Source of the DNA: Bacteroidales bacterium
Lineage (GTDB): Bacteria; Bacteroidota; Bacteroidia; Bacteroidales; JAADJA01
Direction of reading: 5' to 3'
Length of the DNA: 6,473 nt
NCBI GenBank assembly: GCA_030635465.1
Contig: DAOVYU010000069.1
Coordinates: forward strand, 1-6,473
Of the stretch, positions 1 through 6,473 are shown in pieces; position 1 is the first letter of the stretch, and each line of letters begins with the position of its first letter. The translations under genes and the position numbers were made by a program. Below the pieces are notes generated by a model. It was not told where the DNA came from, searched no databases, and saw nothing but the letters and a program-made list of their open reading frames with translations.

Positions 1-408
1 ATAGAGAGATTACCCAAAGATAAATTCCGGATTTTCATTACCGGAACAAAAGATGAAGGAAAATTATTGCAAAATGATATTCTGGATAAATACCCGGAAG
101 TTATTGATATGACTGGTAAACTTACTTTAAAGGAGTTGATCAGTTTTATCAATGCATGCGATGGTTTAATAGCGGCAAGCACAGGCCCATTACATATTGC
201 AGCAGCACTTGGTAAAGTGGCCCTGGGAATTTATCCACCTATCCGACCAATGCATCCGGGAAGATGGGCGCCAATTGGATCAAAAGCAAGTTATGTAGTT
301 GAAAATCAGGATTGTTCGAAATGCAGGAAAGAAACTTTTTGTGAATGTATGGAAAACATCCAGCCTATAGCAGTTAAAAATAAACTTTTATCTTTAGTGC
401 ATGGCTAA
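1..408 (+). CDS. Glycosyltransferase family 9 (heptosyltransferase-like), C-terminal part
   Basis: This frame is open from the first base and ends at TAA 406-408, so the start lies left of the window and only about 135 C-terminal residues are seen; the family usually has roughly 330-350. The signature is the stretch DGLIAASTGPLHIAAALG (about 160-216), which matches the (S/T)GPxHxAaAlG nucleotide-sugar-binding motif of family-9 enzymes in a C-terminal Rossmann-like domain. It is preceded by a RIFITGTKDEG strand and an ELISFINACD helix, as expected for this fold. A cysteine cluster (CSKCRKETFCECM, about 319-351) follows, in a position where these enzymes often carry cysteines. Family members transfer a sugar from a nucleotide donor, classically heptose onto lipid A-core, at the inner face of the cytoplasmic membrane. 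The exact donor and acceptor cannot be told here. The last 8 bases overlap the lipid kinase gene, suggesting one operon. Confidence 0.9.
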   Translation: MERLPKDKFRIFITGTKDEGKLLQNDILDKYPEVIDMTGKLTLKELISFINACDGLIAASTGPLHIAAALGKVALGIYPPIRPMHPGRWAPIGSKASYVVENQDCSKCRKETFCECMENIQPIAVKNKLLSLVHG

Positions 409-1366
409 GTCATTTTTTCAAACAGTTGATAAATGGATGGTAATCGTCAATCCCAATGCAGGGGTGGGTAAAGGTGAAAAAGACTGGGGGAAAATCTATG
501 ATTTTTTGATTAAGAATGATATTCCATTCGATTCGGTTTTTACCAAACATAAAGAACACGCCATATCCCTAACCACTAAATTCATTAAAAAAGGATATCG
601 AAAATTTATTGTTGCAGGTGGTGATGGCACTTTGAATGAAGTTGTAAATGGTATTTTCTTTCAAAAAAATGTACCAACTACTGAATTTTTGCTATCCATG
701 ATACCTGTCGGAACTGGCAATGATTGGTGTCGTACATTCCATATCCCTTTTAAATACAAACAAGCCATTAAAGTTATAAAGAAAGAAAAATCATTTATCC
801 AGGATATTGGAAAGGTAAACTATTTCAATGCTGCAAATCAGAAACGACGCTATTTTATCAATGTTGCAGGCATGGGTTATGATGCTGTGGTAGCTGCCAA
901 AACAAATAAGGATAAAGAAATGGGAAGAGGCGGAGCACTCACTTATTTGAAGAATCTGTTTACTAGTCTCCTCTTTTTTAAACATTCTGATACTGAGGTT
1001 AAAATTGATGGTGAAAAAGAGGGATTAAAAAGTAAAACATTTAGTTTAAGTGTGGGCATTTGTAAATACAATGGAGGTGGTATGATGCAGTTGCCGAATG
1101 CCATTCCTGATGATGGCTTACTGGATATGACACACATTAAAAAGTTGGGGAAATTTACTGTTTTAAAGGAAATAAAACACCTGTATGACGGATCCTTTAT
1201 CAAACATCCAAAAGTAGATACCTACACAGGAAAGTCTTTTCAAATTAATTCTAAACCTCAAATTCGTCTGGAGGCAGATGGTGAATCATTGGGGCATTCG
1301 CCATTTACATTTGAGATTATCCCCAAAAGTTTACGGGTAGTGGTTGGAGATGTAGAAAAAGAATAA
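401..1366 (+). CDS. Diacylglycerol kinase family lipid kinase (YegS/DgkB-like)
   Basis: This complete 321-residue protein is close to the usual family length of about 290-330. Visible motifs, in order, are NPNAG at residues 17-21, the nucleotide-binding GGDGTLNEVVNG at 73-84, PVGTGNDW at 102-109, NVAGMGYD at 154-161, PNAIPDDGLLD at 232-242, and EADGE at 291-295 near the C-terminus. Together these define the DAGK catalytic domain followed by the beta-sandwich domain of soluble bacterial lipid kinases. The family transfers the ATP gamma-phosphate to a lipid hydroxyl (diacylglycerol, phosphatidylglycerol or a sphingoid-type lipid); the substrate here is unknown. No signal peptide or membrane segment is seen, so it is probably cytosolic and peripheral to the membrane. 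ATG 401 is chosen because it gives the full domain. It has no clear Shine-Dalgarno sequence and overlaps the upstream stop, so translation may depend on ribosomes finishing the glycosyltransferase. No motif is missing. Confidence 0.93.
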   Translation: MAKSFFQTVDKWMVIVNPNAGVGKGEKDWGKIYDFLIKNDIPFDSVFTKHKEHAISLTTKFIKKGYRKFIVAGGDGTLNEVVNGIFFQKNVPTTEFLLSMIPVGTGNDWCRTFHIPFKYKQAIKVIKKEKSFIQDIGKVNYFNAANQKRRYFINVAGMGYDAVVAAKTNKDKEMGRGGALTYLKNLFTSLLFFKHSDTEVKIDGEKEGLKSKTFSLSVGICKYNGGGMMQLPNAIPDDGLLDMTHIKKLGKFTVLKEIKHLYDGSFIKHPKVDTYTGKSFQINSKPQIRLEADGESLGHSPFTFEIIPKSLRVVVGDVEKE

Positions 1367-1410
1367 TAATATTACAATTTTTATACTTTCTCAGTTTAAT
1401 AAAGAAATAT

Positions 1411-1433
1411 CCCCCTCTGGAGGGGGCAGGGGG
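1411..1433 (+). repeat. Left copy of inverted G/C-run hairpin repeat
   Basis: The copy begins with the 16-base near-palindrome CCCCCTCTGGAGGGGG (1411-1426), which can form a 6-bp stem around a CTGG loop, followed by CAGGGGG (1427-1433). The second G-run could compete with the first for the C-run, so two alternative hairpins are possible. It is the inverted counterpart of 1843-1866: the first 16 bases agree at 14 positions and the CAGGGGG end is identical, with one extra T in the other copy. The purine-rich end, continuing as GGGGGAAGG to 1437, lies directly before ATG 1441 and might serve as a ribosome-binding site. No T-run follows on the plus strand, so it does not look like a standard terminator of the lipid kinase gene. 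Confidence 0.8.
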
Positions 1434-1440
1434 AAGGAAA

Positions 1441-1872
1441 ATGGAAAAAGCTGGCCCAAATAACAATTGGCATTACAATAAAAAACTACAACCATTTGCA
1501 AATAGTCTCCGGAAATCGATGACCAAAGCAGAGGCTTGTTTATGGTAATATGCTCTCAGGGCTGGCAAATTGAAAAATTGGCAATTTAGAAGACAAAGGC
1601 CGGGTTTGAACTTTATAGCTGATTTTATGTGTAAAGACCTGCTTTTAATTATTGAGGGTGATGGATATTCACATATTTTTAAAGAAACCATTGATAAGGA
1701 TATTAAAAAAGAAAAAGTGCTGGAAGAAGTTGGGTATAAGGTATTAAGGCTTCATGATGAGGAAGTACTCAATGATATGGATAATGTAATCCGGGAATTG
1801 GAATGTCAGGTTGAGATTAGAAGAAATGAGTTGGGAATTCCACCCCCTGACCCCCGCCAGCGGGGGAAATAG
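1441..1872 (+). pseudogene. DUF559 (Vsr-like) endonuclease-domain protein, interrupted by in-frame TAA
   Basis: Read from ATG 1441, the frame spans 143 codons to TAG 1870-1872, with a TAA at codon 36 (1546-1548). Both sides of the stop match one DUF559 protein. Before it are HYNKKLQPFANSLRKS and MTKAEACLW (to residue 35). After it are YALRA, FRRQRPGLNFIADFMC (49-64), LLLIIEGDGYSH (67-78) and GYKVLRLHDEEVL (98-110). Homologues as I remember them have a lysine at the stop position (LWKYxLRA), so a single A-to-T change in AAA or AAG would explain it. Candidate acidic and active-site residues D61, E72, D74 and H78 remain; G73 sits where V or I is usual. DUF559 belongs with the Vsr-like, PD-(D/E)XK-related nucleases; its cellular role is largely unknown. 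An internal start such as TTG 1570 could yield 100 residues with the catalytic core but without the N-terminal helix. The tail IPPPDPRQRGK is encoded largely by the flanking repeat. A sequencing error at 1546 is the main alternative to a true nonsense mutation. Confidence 0.8.
1843..1866 (-). repeat. Right copy of inverted G/C-run hairpin repeat
   Basis: On the plus strand this reads CCCCCTGA (1843-1850) and then the near-palindrome CCCCCGCCAGCGGGGG (1851-1866). Its reverse complement aligns to 1411-1433 with the same order: 16-base hairpin, then (T)CAGGGGG. The only differences are a T-A stem pair in the left copy replaced by G-C here, which keeps the pairing, and one inserted T. The copy lies inside the DUF559 frame and encodes its last residues (roughly PPDPRQRGK), with the stop codon immediately outside the hairpin. 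No T-run follows, so terminator function is not supported. Confidence 0.8.
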
Positions 1873-2172
1873 GTTTCAAAATTTAGTACTAACTGAAATT
1901 AAAATAATAATGTATAGATATCTCTTGGCTTCAAGTGTCCATCTTGAAGATTATTTTTAAACATAATTTAAATTATTTTGAGGAGCCGATTGGTGAAAAG
2001 AAGGTGACCCAAAAATTCAAAATTCCTTACTGTTCAGTTTTGTACAAAGCCTGTTGACCATCGTACACATTTCTGTTTTATTGTTTCTGCGTTCATGAGT
2101 AAGCTATTGAAAAATAGTAATTTAGTGCATTTGGCATAATACATGAAACTTGTAGTATTTCAATTGAGAAAA
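1873..2172. other. Noncoding gap of 300 bases between the DUF559 cassette and the permease operon
   Basis: No gene is supported here. The first part is AT-rich and contains the stem-loop at 1929-1949. The middle part (about 1980-2095) is more mixed in composition. One frame stays open for about 48 codons up to TGA near 2055 but has no ATG and no recognisable motif. I searched by eye for the Bacteroidota promoter elements (TTG near -33 and TAnnTTTG near -7). I found only one-mismatch -7 candidates such as TTATTTTG (1973-1980) and TGCATTTG (2126-2133), none with a convincing partner. The permease promoter presumably lies in this gap but cannot be placed. Confidence 0.6.
1929..1958 (+). terminator. 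Possible weak rho-independent terminator (stem-loop with T-rich tail)
   Basis: CTTCAAG (1929-1935) and CTTGAAG (1943-1949) are perfect 7-base inverted arms around a 7-base loop, followed after one A by TTATTTTT (1951-1958). The stem has only three G-C pairs and the T tract is broken, so any termination would be weak. Its position, after the cassette and before the permease operon, fits the end of the upstream transcription unit. It could equally be a chance palindrome. Confidence 0.35.
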
Positions 2173-4584
2173 ATGATAAAAAACTACATTAAAACTACCA
2201 TAAGAAGTCTTGCTACACGAAAAACCTATTCCCTGATCAACATTCTTGGATTGGCAATTGGTATTGCCAGTTTTTTAATTATATACTTATTTATTTCTGA
2301 TGAATTAAGTTATGACCGCTATCACAAAAAAGCAGAAAATATATACCGATTGGTAAATGTTTATGATTTTGATGGGGTAGGAGAAAATTCTGCCAGTGCT
2401 CCCTTTCCTGTTGCTTTTGCATTGAAGAACGAATACCCGGCGATGATCAAAAATATAGTTCGCATATTTAATTTTCAGGCACCCAGAAGTTTTGTGGAAT
2501 ACGAAGAAAAAAAGTTTAATGAAAAATATTTCTTTTTTGCAGACTCTACATTCTTCGACATTTTCGACTATACTTTTATTAAAGGAAATCCTGAAACAGC
2601 CCTGGATGAAAATGGTTCGGTTGTAATTACAGAATCTGTTGCCCGAAAATATTTTGGAAATGAAGACCCCATGGGAAAAACCATTCGTTTCGAAACATCC
2701 ATGAATCTGAATGTTACAGGTGTGGTTGAAGATGTCCCCCGTCAATCCCATTTTCGTTTTGATTTTATTGGTTCTATGTCAACATTACGCGTGCAATTTG
2801 GTGGCCAATTACCAAAAACATGGGTGTGGAATCCTTGCTGGACCTATATGGTTTTGGCTGATAATGTAAAACCCACTGAATTGGAAGCGAAGTTTCCCCA
2901 ATTTGTTCAGAAATATTTTTACGATGCTGAAAAGGATAATATTTCAATGTATTTACAGCCGATGCTTGACATCCATCTGAAATCAAAACTGGATTATGAA
3001 ATTACCAGTAATAACAATATTACATCCATCTATATTTTATCAGCTATTGCGATTTTTCTCTTAATCATTGCCATTATTAATTATATGAATATGGCCACAG
3101 CTACTTCAGCTACAAGAGCTAAAGAAATTGGTATTAAAAAAGTTTCAGGGGCTCATCGCTTACAATTGGTCAGGCAATTTTTAAGCGAATCCATTATTAT
3201 GAGTTTTATATCCTTGATCATTGCACTCATTCTAGCTGAGTTTATAATTCCTTTTTTTAATGATTTCACCAGAAAGAATATTTCGATGTATTCCTTATTC
3301 GAACTTCAGAATATTATTTTGATAATCGTGTTAGGTATTTTAATTGGAGTATTATCCGGTTTGTATCCCGCTTTTTATTTAGCACGTTTTAATCCAATAG
3401 TTGTTTTAAAAAGTTCAATAAAACAGGGAGCCAGAAGTGGACTGCCACGAAAAATACTGGTTGTACTGCAGTTTACCATTTCCATTACATTGATTATCGG
3501 AACACTGATCATCAATGAACAATTGAATTACATGAAAAATGCAGACCTTGGATTTGATAAAGAAAACATAATTGTTTTACCCATTAACCGGACACCCATT
3601 GCAAAAATATACCCCACTTTTAAAAAGGAATTACTGAATAATGCAAGTATCGAGAGCGTAACCTCTATGGATGATATTTTTGGAGCATCGCATAATACCC
3701 ATGAATTCAGGCCTGAAGGAATGCCTGATGATCAATGGCAATTTTATCCTGCCCTGGTGGTGAAATATGATTTTTTAAAAACCTTTGATATAAAATTAGT
3801 AGCTGGAAGGGATTATAATGAAGCCAATAAAACAGATCCCATGAATGGCATCCTTATAAACGAAGCCATGGTAAAACATATGGGATGGGATGATCCCCAG
3901 GATGCATTGGGTAAAAAGTTTAGGTCATTAAGTGGTGAAGAGCGGGTAATAGGTGTTTTCAATGACTTTCACCCCACCTCCCTGCATGAAGCATCCGGCC
4001 CCTTTGTATTAAATATGAAAGAACTCCCTGGTGAAGTAATGTGGTTTTTGAAATATATGGTTATTAGAATTCAACCTGGTAGTGAAAATAATGCCTTGAT
4101 GTTTATTGAGAAGATGTGGAACAAAACTGCACCCAATAGACCGTTTGAATACTTCTTCCTGGATGAAGAATTGGGTGATTTGTATAGTGATGAAGAAAAT
4201 CTCAGCAATCTATCACTGATTTTTACCATCATCGTCATTTTTATTGCAGCTCTTGGTTTACTAGGATTGGCTTCTTTTATGGCAGAGCAAAAAACAAAGG
4301 AAATTGGAATCAGAAAAGTACTGGGGGCCTCTATATTTAGCATTGTAAAAAATATTTCCAAAGAGTTTATATGGCTCATTCTTTTGGCCAGCATTTTTGC
4401 CTGGGTAATTGCTTATATTATCATGAGTGATTGGCTGAATCATTTTTCATATCAAGTTACATTGAATTGGTTTACGTTTATACTGGCAGCTTTAATCGCT
4501 ATGGGATTATCCTTATTGATTACCAGTTTCAGGGCTTTAATGGCATCACGAACAGATCCTGTAATTACTTTAAAACATGAATAA
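2173..4584 (+). CDS. ABC transporter permease, MacB/FtsX type (complete)
   Basis: This is an 803-residue inner-membrane permease. Layout by eye: TM1 about 20-41 (LINILGLAIGIASFLIIYLF); a large periplasmic MacB-like core domain about 42-284; TM2 about 285-307, TM3 341-361 and TM4 380-402 forming the first FtsX domain; TM5 about 428-448; a second periplasmic domain to about 676; TM6 681-701, TM7 733-752 and TM8 766-786 forming the second FtsX domain. The family motif after the first helix of each FtsX domain is present twice: EIGIKKVSGA at 318-327 and EIGIRKVLGA at 710-719. Such permeases work with a LolD/MacB-type ATPase, often as mechanotransmitters acting on periplasmic or outer-membrane partners; no ATPase is visible here and the substrate is unknown. 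An upstream ATG at 2143 would add ten residues. I prefer 2173 because it gives the MIKNY start shared with the next gene and has GAG-type purines just before it. Stop is TAA 4582-4584. Confidence 0.92.
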   Translation: MIKNYIKTTIRSLATRKTYSLINILGLAIGIASFLIIYLFISDELSYDRYHKKAENIYRLVNVYDFDGVGENSASAPFPVAFALKNEYPAMIKNIVRIFNFQAPRSFVEYEEKKFNEKYFFFADSTFFDIFDYTFIKGNPETALDENGSVVITESVARKYFGNEDPMGKTIRFETSMNLNVTGVVEDVPRQSHFRFDFIGSMSTLRVQFGGQLPKTWVWNPCWTYMVLADNVKPTELEAKFPQFVQKYFYDAEKDNISMYLQPMLDIHLKSKLDYEITSNNNITSIYILSAIAIFLLIIAIINYMNMATATSATRAKEIGIKKVSGAHRLQLVRQFLSESIIMSFISLIIALILAEFIIPFFNDFTRKNISMYSLFELQNIILIIVLGILIGVLSGLYPAFYLARFNPIVVLKSSIKQGARSGLPRKILVVLQFTISITLIIGTLIINEQLNYMKNADLGFDKENIIVLPINRTPIAKIYPTFKKELLNNASIESVTSMDDIFGASHNTHEFRPEGMPDDQWQFYPALVVKYDFLKTFDIKLVAGRDYNEANKTDPMNGILINEAMVKHMGWDDPQDALGKKFRSLSGEERVIGVFNDFHPTSLHEASGPFVLNMKELPGEVMWFLKYMVIRIQPGSENNALMFIEKMWNKTAPNRPFEYFFLDEELGDLYSDEENLSNLSLIFTIIVIFIAALGLLGLASFMAEQKTKEIGIRKVLGASIFSIVKNISKEFIWLILLASIFAWVIAYIIMSDWLNHFSYQVTLNWFTFILAALIAMGLSLLITSFRALMASRTDPVITLKHE

Positions 4585-4614
4585 TCAATAGAACACAGAA
4601 TTAAAATACCAATC

Positions 4615-6473
4615 ATGATAAAAAATTATTTATTAAGCTTATTCCGTAATATCACCAGAAATAAATTTTATTCCGCTTTAAATATTGCTGGATTATCTAT
4701 TGGACTGGCAGCAGCAATCTTAATTTTATTGTACGTTCAGGACGAACTTTCGTATGATAAATACCATAAAAACCATGAACAGATCTACAGGGTAGAATCT
4801 CACTTTACCATAAACAACAAGGAGGACCTTTTTGCCATTGTACCCATGCCAATGGGACCAGCCTTAAAACTGGAATTTCCGGAAGTAAAAGAATTTGTTC
4901 GGTTTATGGATGCAGGTAGTAATACACTTTTCAGATACAAGGATAAAGAGTATTATGAAGATCATTTTGTGTTTACCGATTCAACAATATTTGAGGTATT
5001 TACTTATAAATTGATTTATGGTGATCCTAAAAAATGTTTAACAGAACCTAAATCTATAGTATTAACTGAGAAAATTGCGAAAAAATATTTTGGTAATGAA
5101 CATCCTATGGGTGAATTCATAATATCTGGCAGTGGTAAAAGTTATAAGGTAACTGGTGTCATGGAAAATTTACCAGGAAATTCACATTTAAAATTTGACG
5201 CACTTATATCAGGATCATCTCTTATTGAAGATATGGGAGAGGATGAATTTAATAGTTTGGATCCTGAACGATTTTGGAACCTTGGTGTTTATGCCTATTT
5301 GCTGTTACATGAAAATTCAAGTATGCAAAATATTCATGATAAATTTGAACCCTTCAATGAAAAATATATGAAGCCCATTGGGGATCAGATCAATGCCAAA
5401 TTTAAGCTCCTTTCTACACCATTAGCTGAAACCCATTTCAGGAAAGGTTTGGGCGCAGAACAACCAACGGGAAACATGTCGTATATTTATATTTTTACTG
5501 CAATAGGTATTTTCCTTTTATTGATAGCAGCCATCAATTATATGAATATGGCCACTGCACGTTCAGCAAACCGTTCGAAAGAAGTTGGTATTCGAAAAGT
5601 TGCAGGTGCATATAGAACCCAGTTGACACGGCAATTTATTGGGGAATCTCTGGTAATGTCACTTCTTGCTATGTTGATTGCAATTTTATTGGTTACTTTA
5701 CTACTTCCTAATTTTAATGATTTAACAGATAAGACTTTAGATTTTAACCTTATTTCAAATCCTTTAACTTTTCTGGCAATTTTGCTACTAGCTATAGTTG
5801 TGGGATTGATATCTGGCAGTTATCCTGCCTTTTATTTGTCCTCATTTGCACCGGTAAAAGTTTTAAAAGGAAGTTTGAGAGGAAATACAAAAGGAGGCGG
5901 AGCATTAAGAAGGATACTGGTAGTTATTCAATTTTTCATAGCAATAGTGATGATAATTGGAACAATTGTGGTTTCAAGCCAACTGCATTTCTTGAAAAAT
6001 AAAGATCTTGGATTTGATGAGAAAAATCTATTGGTAATGGAAATTCAGGATACAACATTTCGCAACAAAATTGAAACGTTTAAAAAAGAGCTATTGAATA
6101 ATCCGGATATCTTATCAGTTACGAATTCAACTGGAGTTCCGGGTAGAATAAGATGGATTCAGGTATTAAAGATTGAACATGAAGATCAAATGCAGGACCA
6201 CACAATAATCCTTGCCCAAACAGATTATGATTATGCAAAAACCATTGGTTTTGAATTTGTTCAGGGACGGGATTTTGACAGGAAGATGGGAACAGACCAG
6301 GAAGAAGCTGTCATTATCAATGAAATGGCAGTGAAAGAGTTCGGGTGGGAAGATAATCCCATTGGTAAAAAAATTCACCATGGTTGGGAGTTGGATGGAA
6401 CTGGAGGAAGGGTAATGAAAGTTATCGGCGTGGTCAAGGATTTTCATTTCAAATCGTTACATAATAAAATAGA
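4615..6473 (+). CDS. ABC transporter permease, MacB/FtsX type, paralogue of the preceding gene (3' end missing)
   Basis: The frame opens at ATG 4615 and stays open to the right edge: 619 complete codons of an expected roughly 800. It begins MIKNYLLSLFRNITRNKFYS and has TM1 about 20-41, DELSYDKYH at 43-51, a MacB-like periplasmic domain to about 289, TM2 290-309, TM3 347-364, TM4 386-408, TM5 434-455, and most of the second periplasmic domain. The FtsX motif EVGIRKVAGA starts at residue 323. Many blocks match the upstream gene at the same positions, for example NYMNMATA and the pair AKKYFGNEHPMG / ARKYFGNEDPMG, so the two are tandem paralogues. The second FtsX domain and its EIGIRK motif would lie beyond the window. 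The gap from the previous stop is 30 bases with no hairpin, so one operon is likely. The start has no Shine-Dalgarno sequence. Two different permeases may form a heterodimer or serve separate ATPases; the sequence does not decide this. Confidence 0.92.
   Translation, partial: MIKNYLLSLFRNITRNKFYSALNIAGLSIGLAAAILILLYVQDELSYDKYHKNHEQIYRVESHFTINNKEDLFAIVPMPMGPALKLEFPEVKEFVRFMDAGSNTLFRYKDKEYYEDHFVFTDSTIFEVFTYKLIYGDPKKCLTEPKSIVLTEKIAKKYFGNEHPMGEFIISGSGKSYKVTGVMENLPGNSHLKFDALISGSSLIEDMGEDEFNSLDPERFWNLGVYAYLLLHENSSMQNIHDKFEPFNEKYMKPIGDQINAKFKLLSTPLAETHFRKGLGAEQPTGNMSYIYIFTAIGIFLLLIAAINYMNMATARSANRSKEVGIRKVAGAYRTQLTRQFIGESLVMSLLAMLIAILLVTLLLPNFNDLTDKTLDFNLISNPLTFLAILLLAIVVGLISGSYPAFYLSSFAPVKVLKGSLRGNTKGGGALRRILVVIQFFIAIVMIIGTIVVSSQLHFLKNKDLGFDEKNLLVMEIQDTTFRNKIETFKKELLNNPDILSVTNSTGVPGRIRWIQVLKIEHEDQMQDHTIILAQTDYDYAKTIGFEFVQGRDFDRKMGTDQEEAVIINEMAVKEFGWEDNPIGKKIHHGWELDGTGGRVMKVIGVVKDFHFKSLHNKI

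Larger units (their letters stand above)
1405..1871 (+). mobile_element. Putative small cassette: DUF559 endonuclease frame between inverted hairpin repeats
   Basis: The unit consists of a left hairpin repeat (1411-1433), a DUF559 frame starting 8 bases after it, and an inverted copy of the same repeat (1843-1866) that contains the end of the frame. A 5-base direct repeat, AAATA, lies just outside both ends (1405-1409 and 1867-1871) and could be a target duplication, though 5 bases of A/T in AT-rich DNA may be chance. What is seen is the symmetric arrangement and a base composition (C/G runs) unlike the AT-rich surroundings. That DUF559 proteins are nuclease-fold proteins is known of the family. 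That the unit moves, or that its nuclease acts on the repeats, is inference. No transposase is present. The boundaries are approximate. Confidence 0.45.

Noticed and set aside
1411..1433. Hairpin as rho-independent terminator of the lipid kinase gene
   Set aside because: No T tract follows on the plus strand, and an inverted copy at the other end of the DUF559 gene points to a repeat unit instead.
1473..1691. 72-residue reading frame on the minus strand
   Set aside because: It lies opposite the DUF559 frame, has no recognisable motif, and the plus-strand reading has clear family similarity.
1405..1871. CRISPR-like array or classical insertion sequence
   Set aside because: There are only two repeat copies, inverted rather than direct, and no transposase reading frame is present.
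1570..1872. A self-standing 100-residue gene starting at TTG 1570
   Set aside because: The same frame continues upstream through a TAA to ATG 1441 with clear family sequence on both sides, so a broken longer gene explains it better; internal initiation remains possible.
1973..1980. TTATTTTG as a Bacteroidota -7 promoter element (TAnnTTTG)
   Set aside because: It has one mismatch, and the nearest TTG upstream (1944-1946) is 26 bases away, too far for the usual spacing.
1911..2055. Open stretch of about 48 codons in the intergenic gap
   Set aside because: It has no ATG or plausible start context and no recognisable motif; this length is expected by chance.
2143..2172. Upstream ATG extending the first permease by ten residues
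   Set aside because: The added residues have no counterpart in the next permease, whose MIKNY start aligns with ATG 2173, and no ribosome-binding purines precede 2143.
2305..2751. 148-residue reading frame on the minus strand
   Set aside because: It is antisense to the well-supported first permease and its translation is cysteine- and phenylalanine-rich without domain features, typical of a shadow frame.
4071..4394. 107-residue reading frame on the minus strand
   Set aside because: It is antisense to the last membrane segments of the first permease and has no independent support.

Overview
The window looks like a chromosomal fragment from a Bacteroidota bacterium. The evidence is AT-rich DNA, starts without clear Shine-Dalgarno sequences, two adjacent large MacB/FtsX-type permeases of the kind that phylum carries in long tandem sets, and a DUF559 endonuclease gene with a proline-rich tail bracketed by C/G-run hairpins. 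No species can be named. All genes read on the plus strand.

Region 1 (1-1366) is a compact pair of envelope genes. The C-terminal part of a family-9 (heptosyltransferase-like) glycosyltransferase runs in from the left edge. It overlaps by 8 bases a complete diacylglycerol-kinase-family lipid kinase (YegS/DgkB-like). One probably adds sugars to a surface glycan and the other probably phosphorylates a membrane lipid. The overlap implies co-transcription and probably translational coupling.

Region 2 (about 1405-1872) is the most unusual part. A DUF559 (Vsr-like, PD-(D/E)XK-related) endonuclease reading frame lies between two inverted copies of a 23-24 base G/C-run hairpin unit. The copies differ by one compensatory base-pair change in the hairpin stem and a one-base indel. 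The right copy encodes the protein's last residues. The frame has an in-frame TAA at 1546, just after the conserved LRKSMTKAEACLW block, so this copy is probably a nonsense-mutated pseudogene. The unit has the shape of a small mobile cassette in the gap after the lipid kinase gene; mobility is an inference.

Region 3 (1873-2172) is noncoding as far as can be seen. It holds a 7-bp stem-loop with a T-rich tail (a possible weak terminator) and no convincing promoter.

Region 4 (2173-6473) carries two paralogous ABC-transporter permeases of the MacB/FtsX type, 30 bases apart. The first is complete (803 aa from the preferred start) and the second runs off the right edge after 619 codons. No ATPase or membrane-fusion partner is present in the window, so the substrate cannot be assigned.
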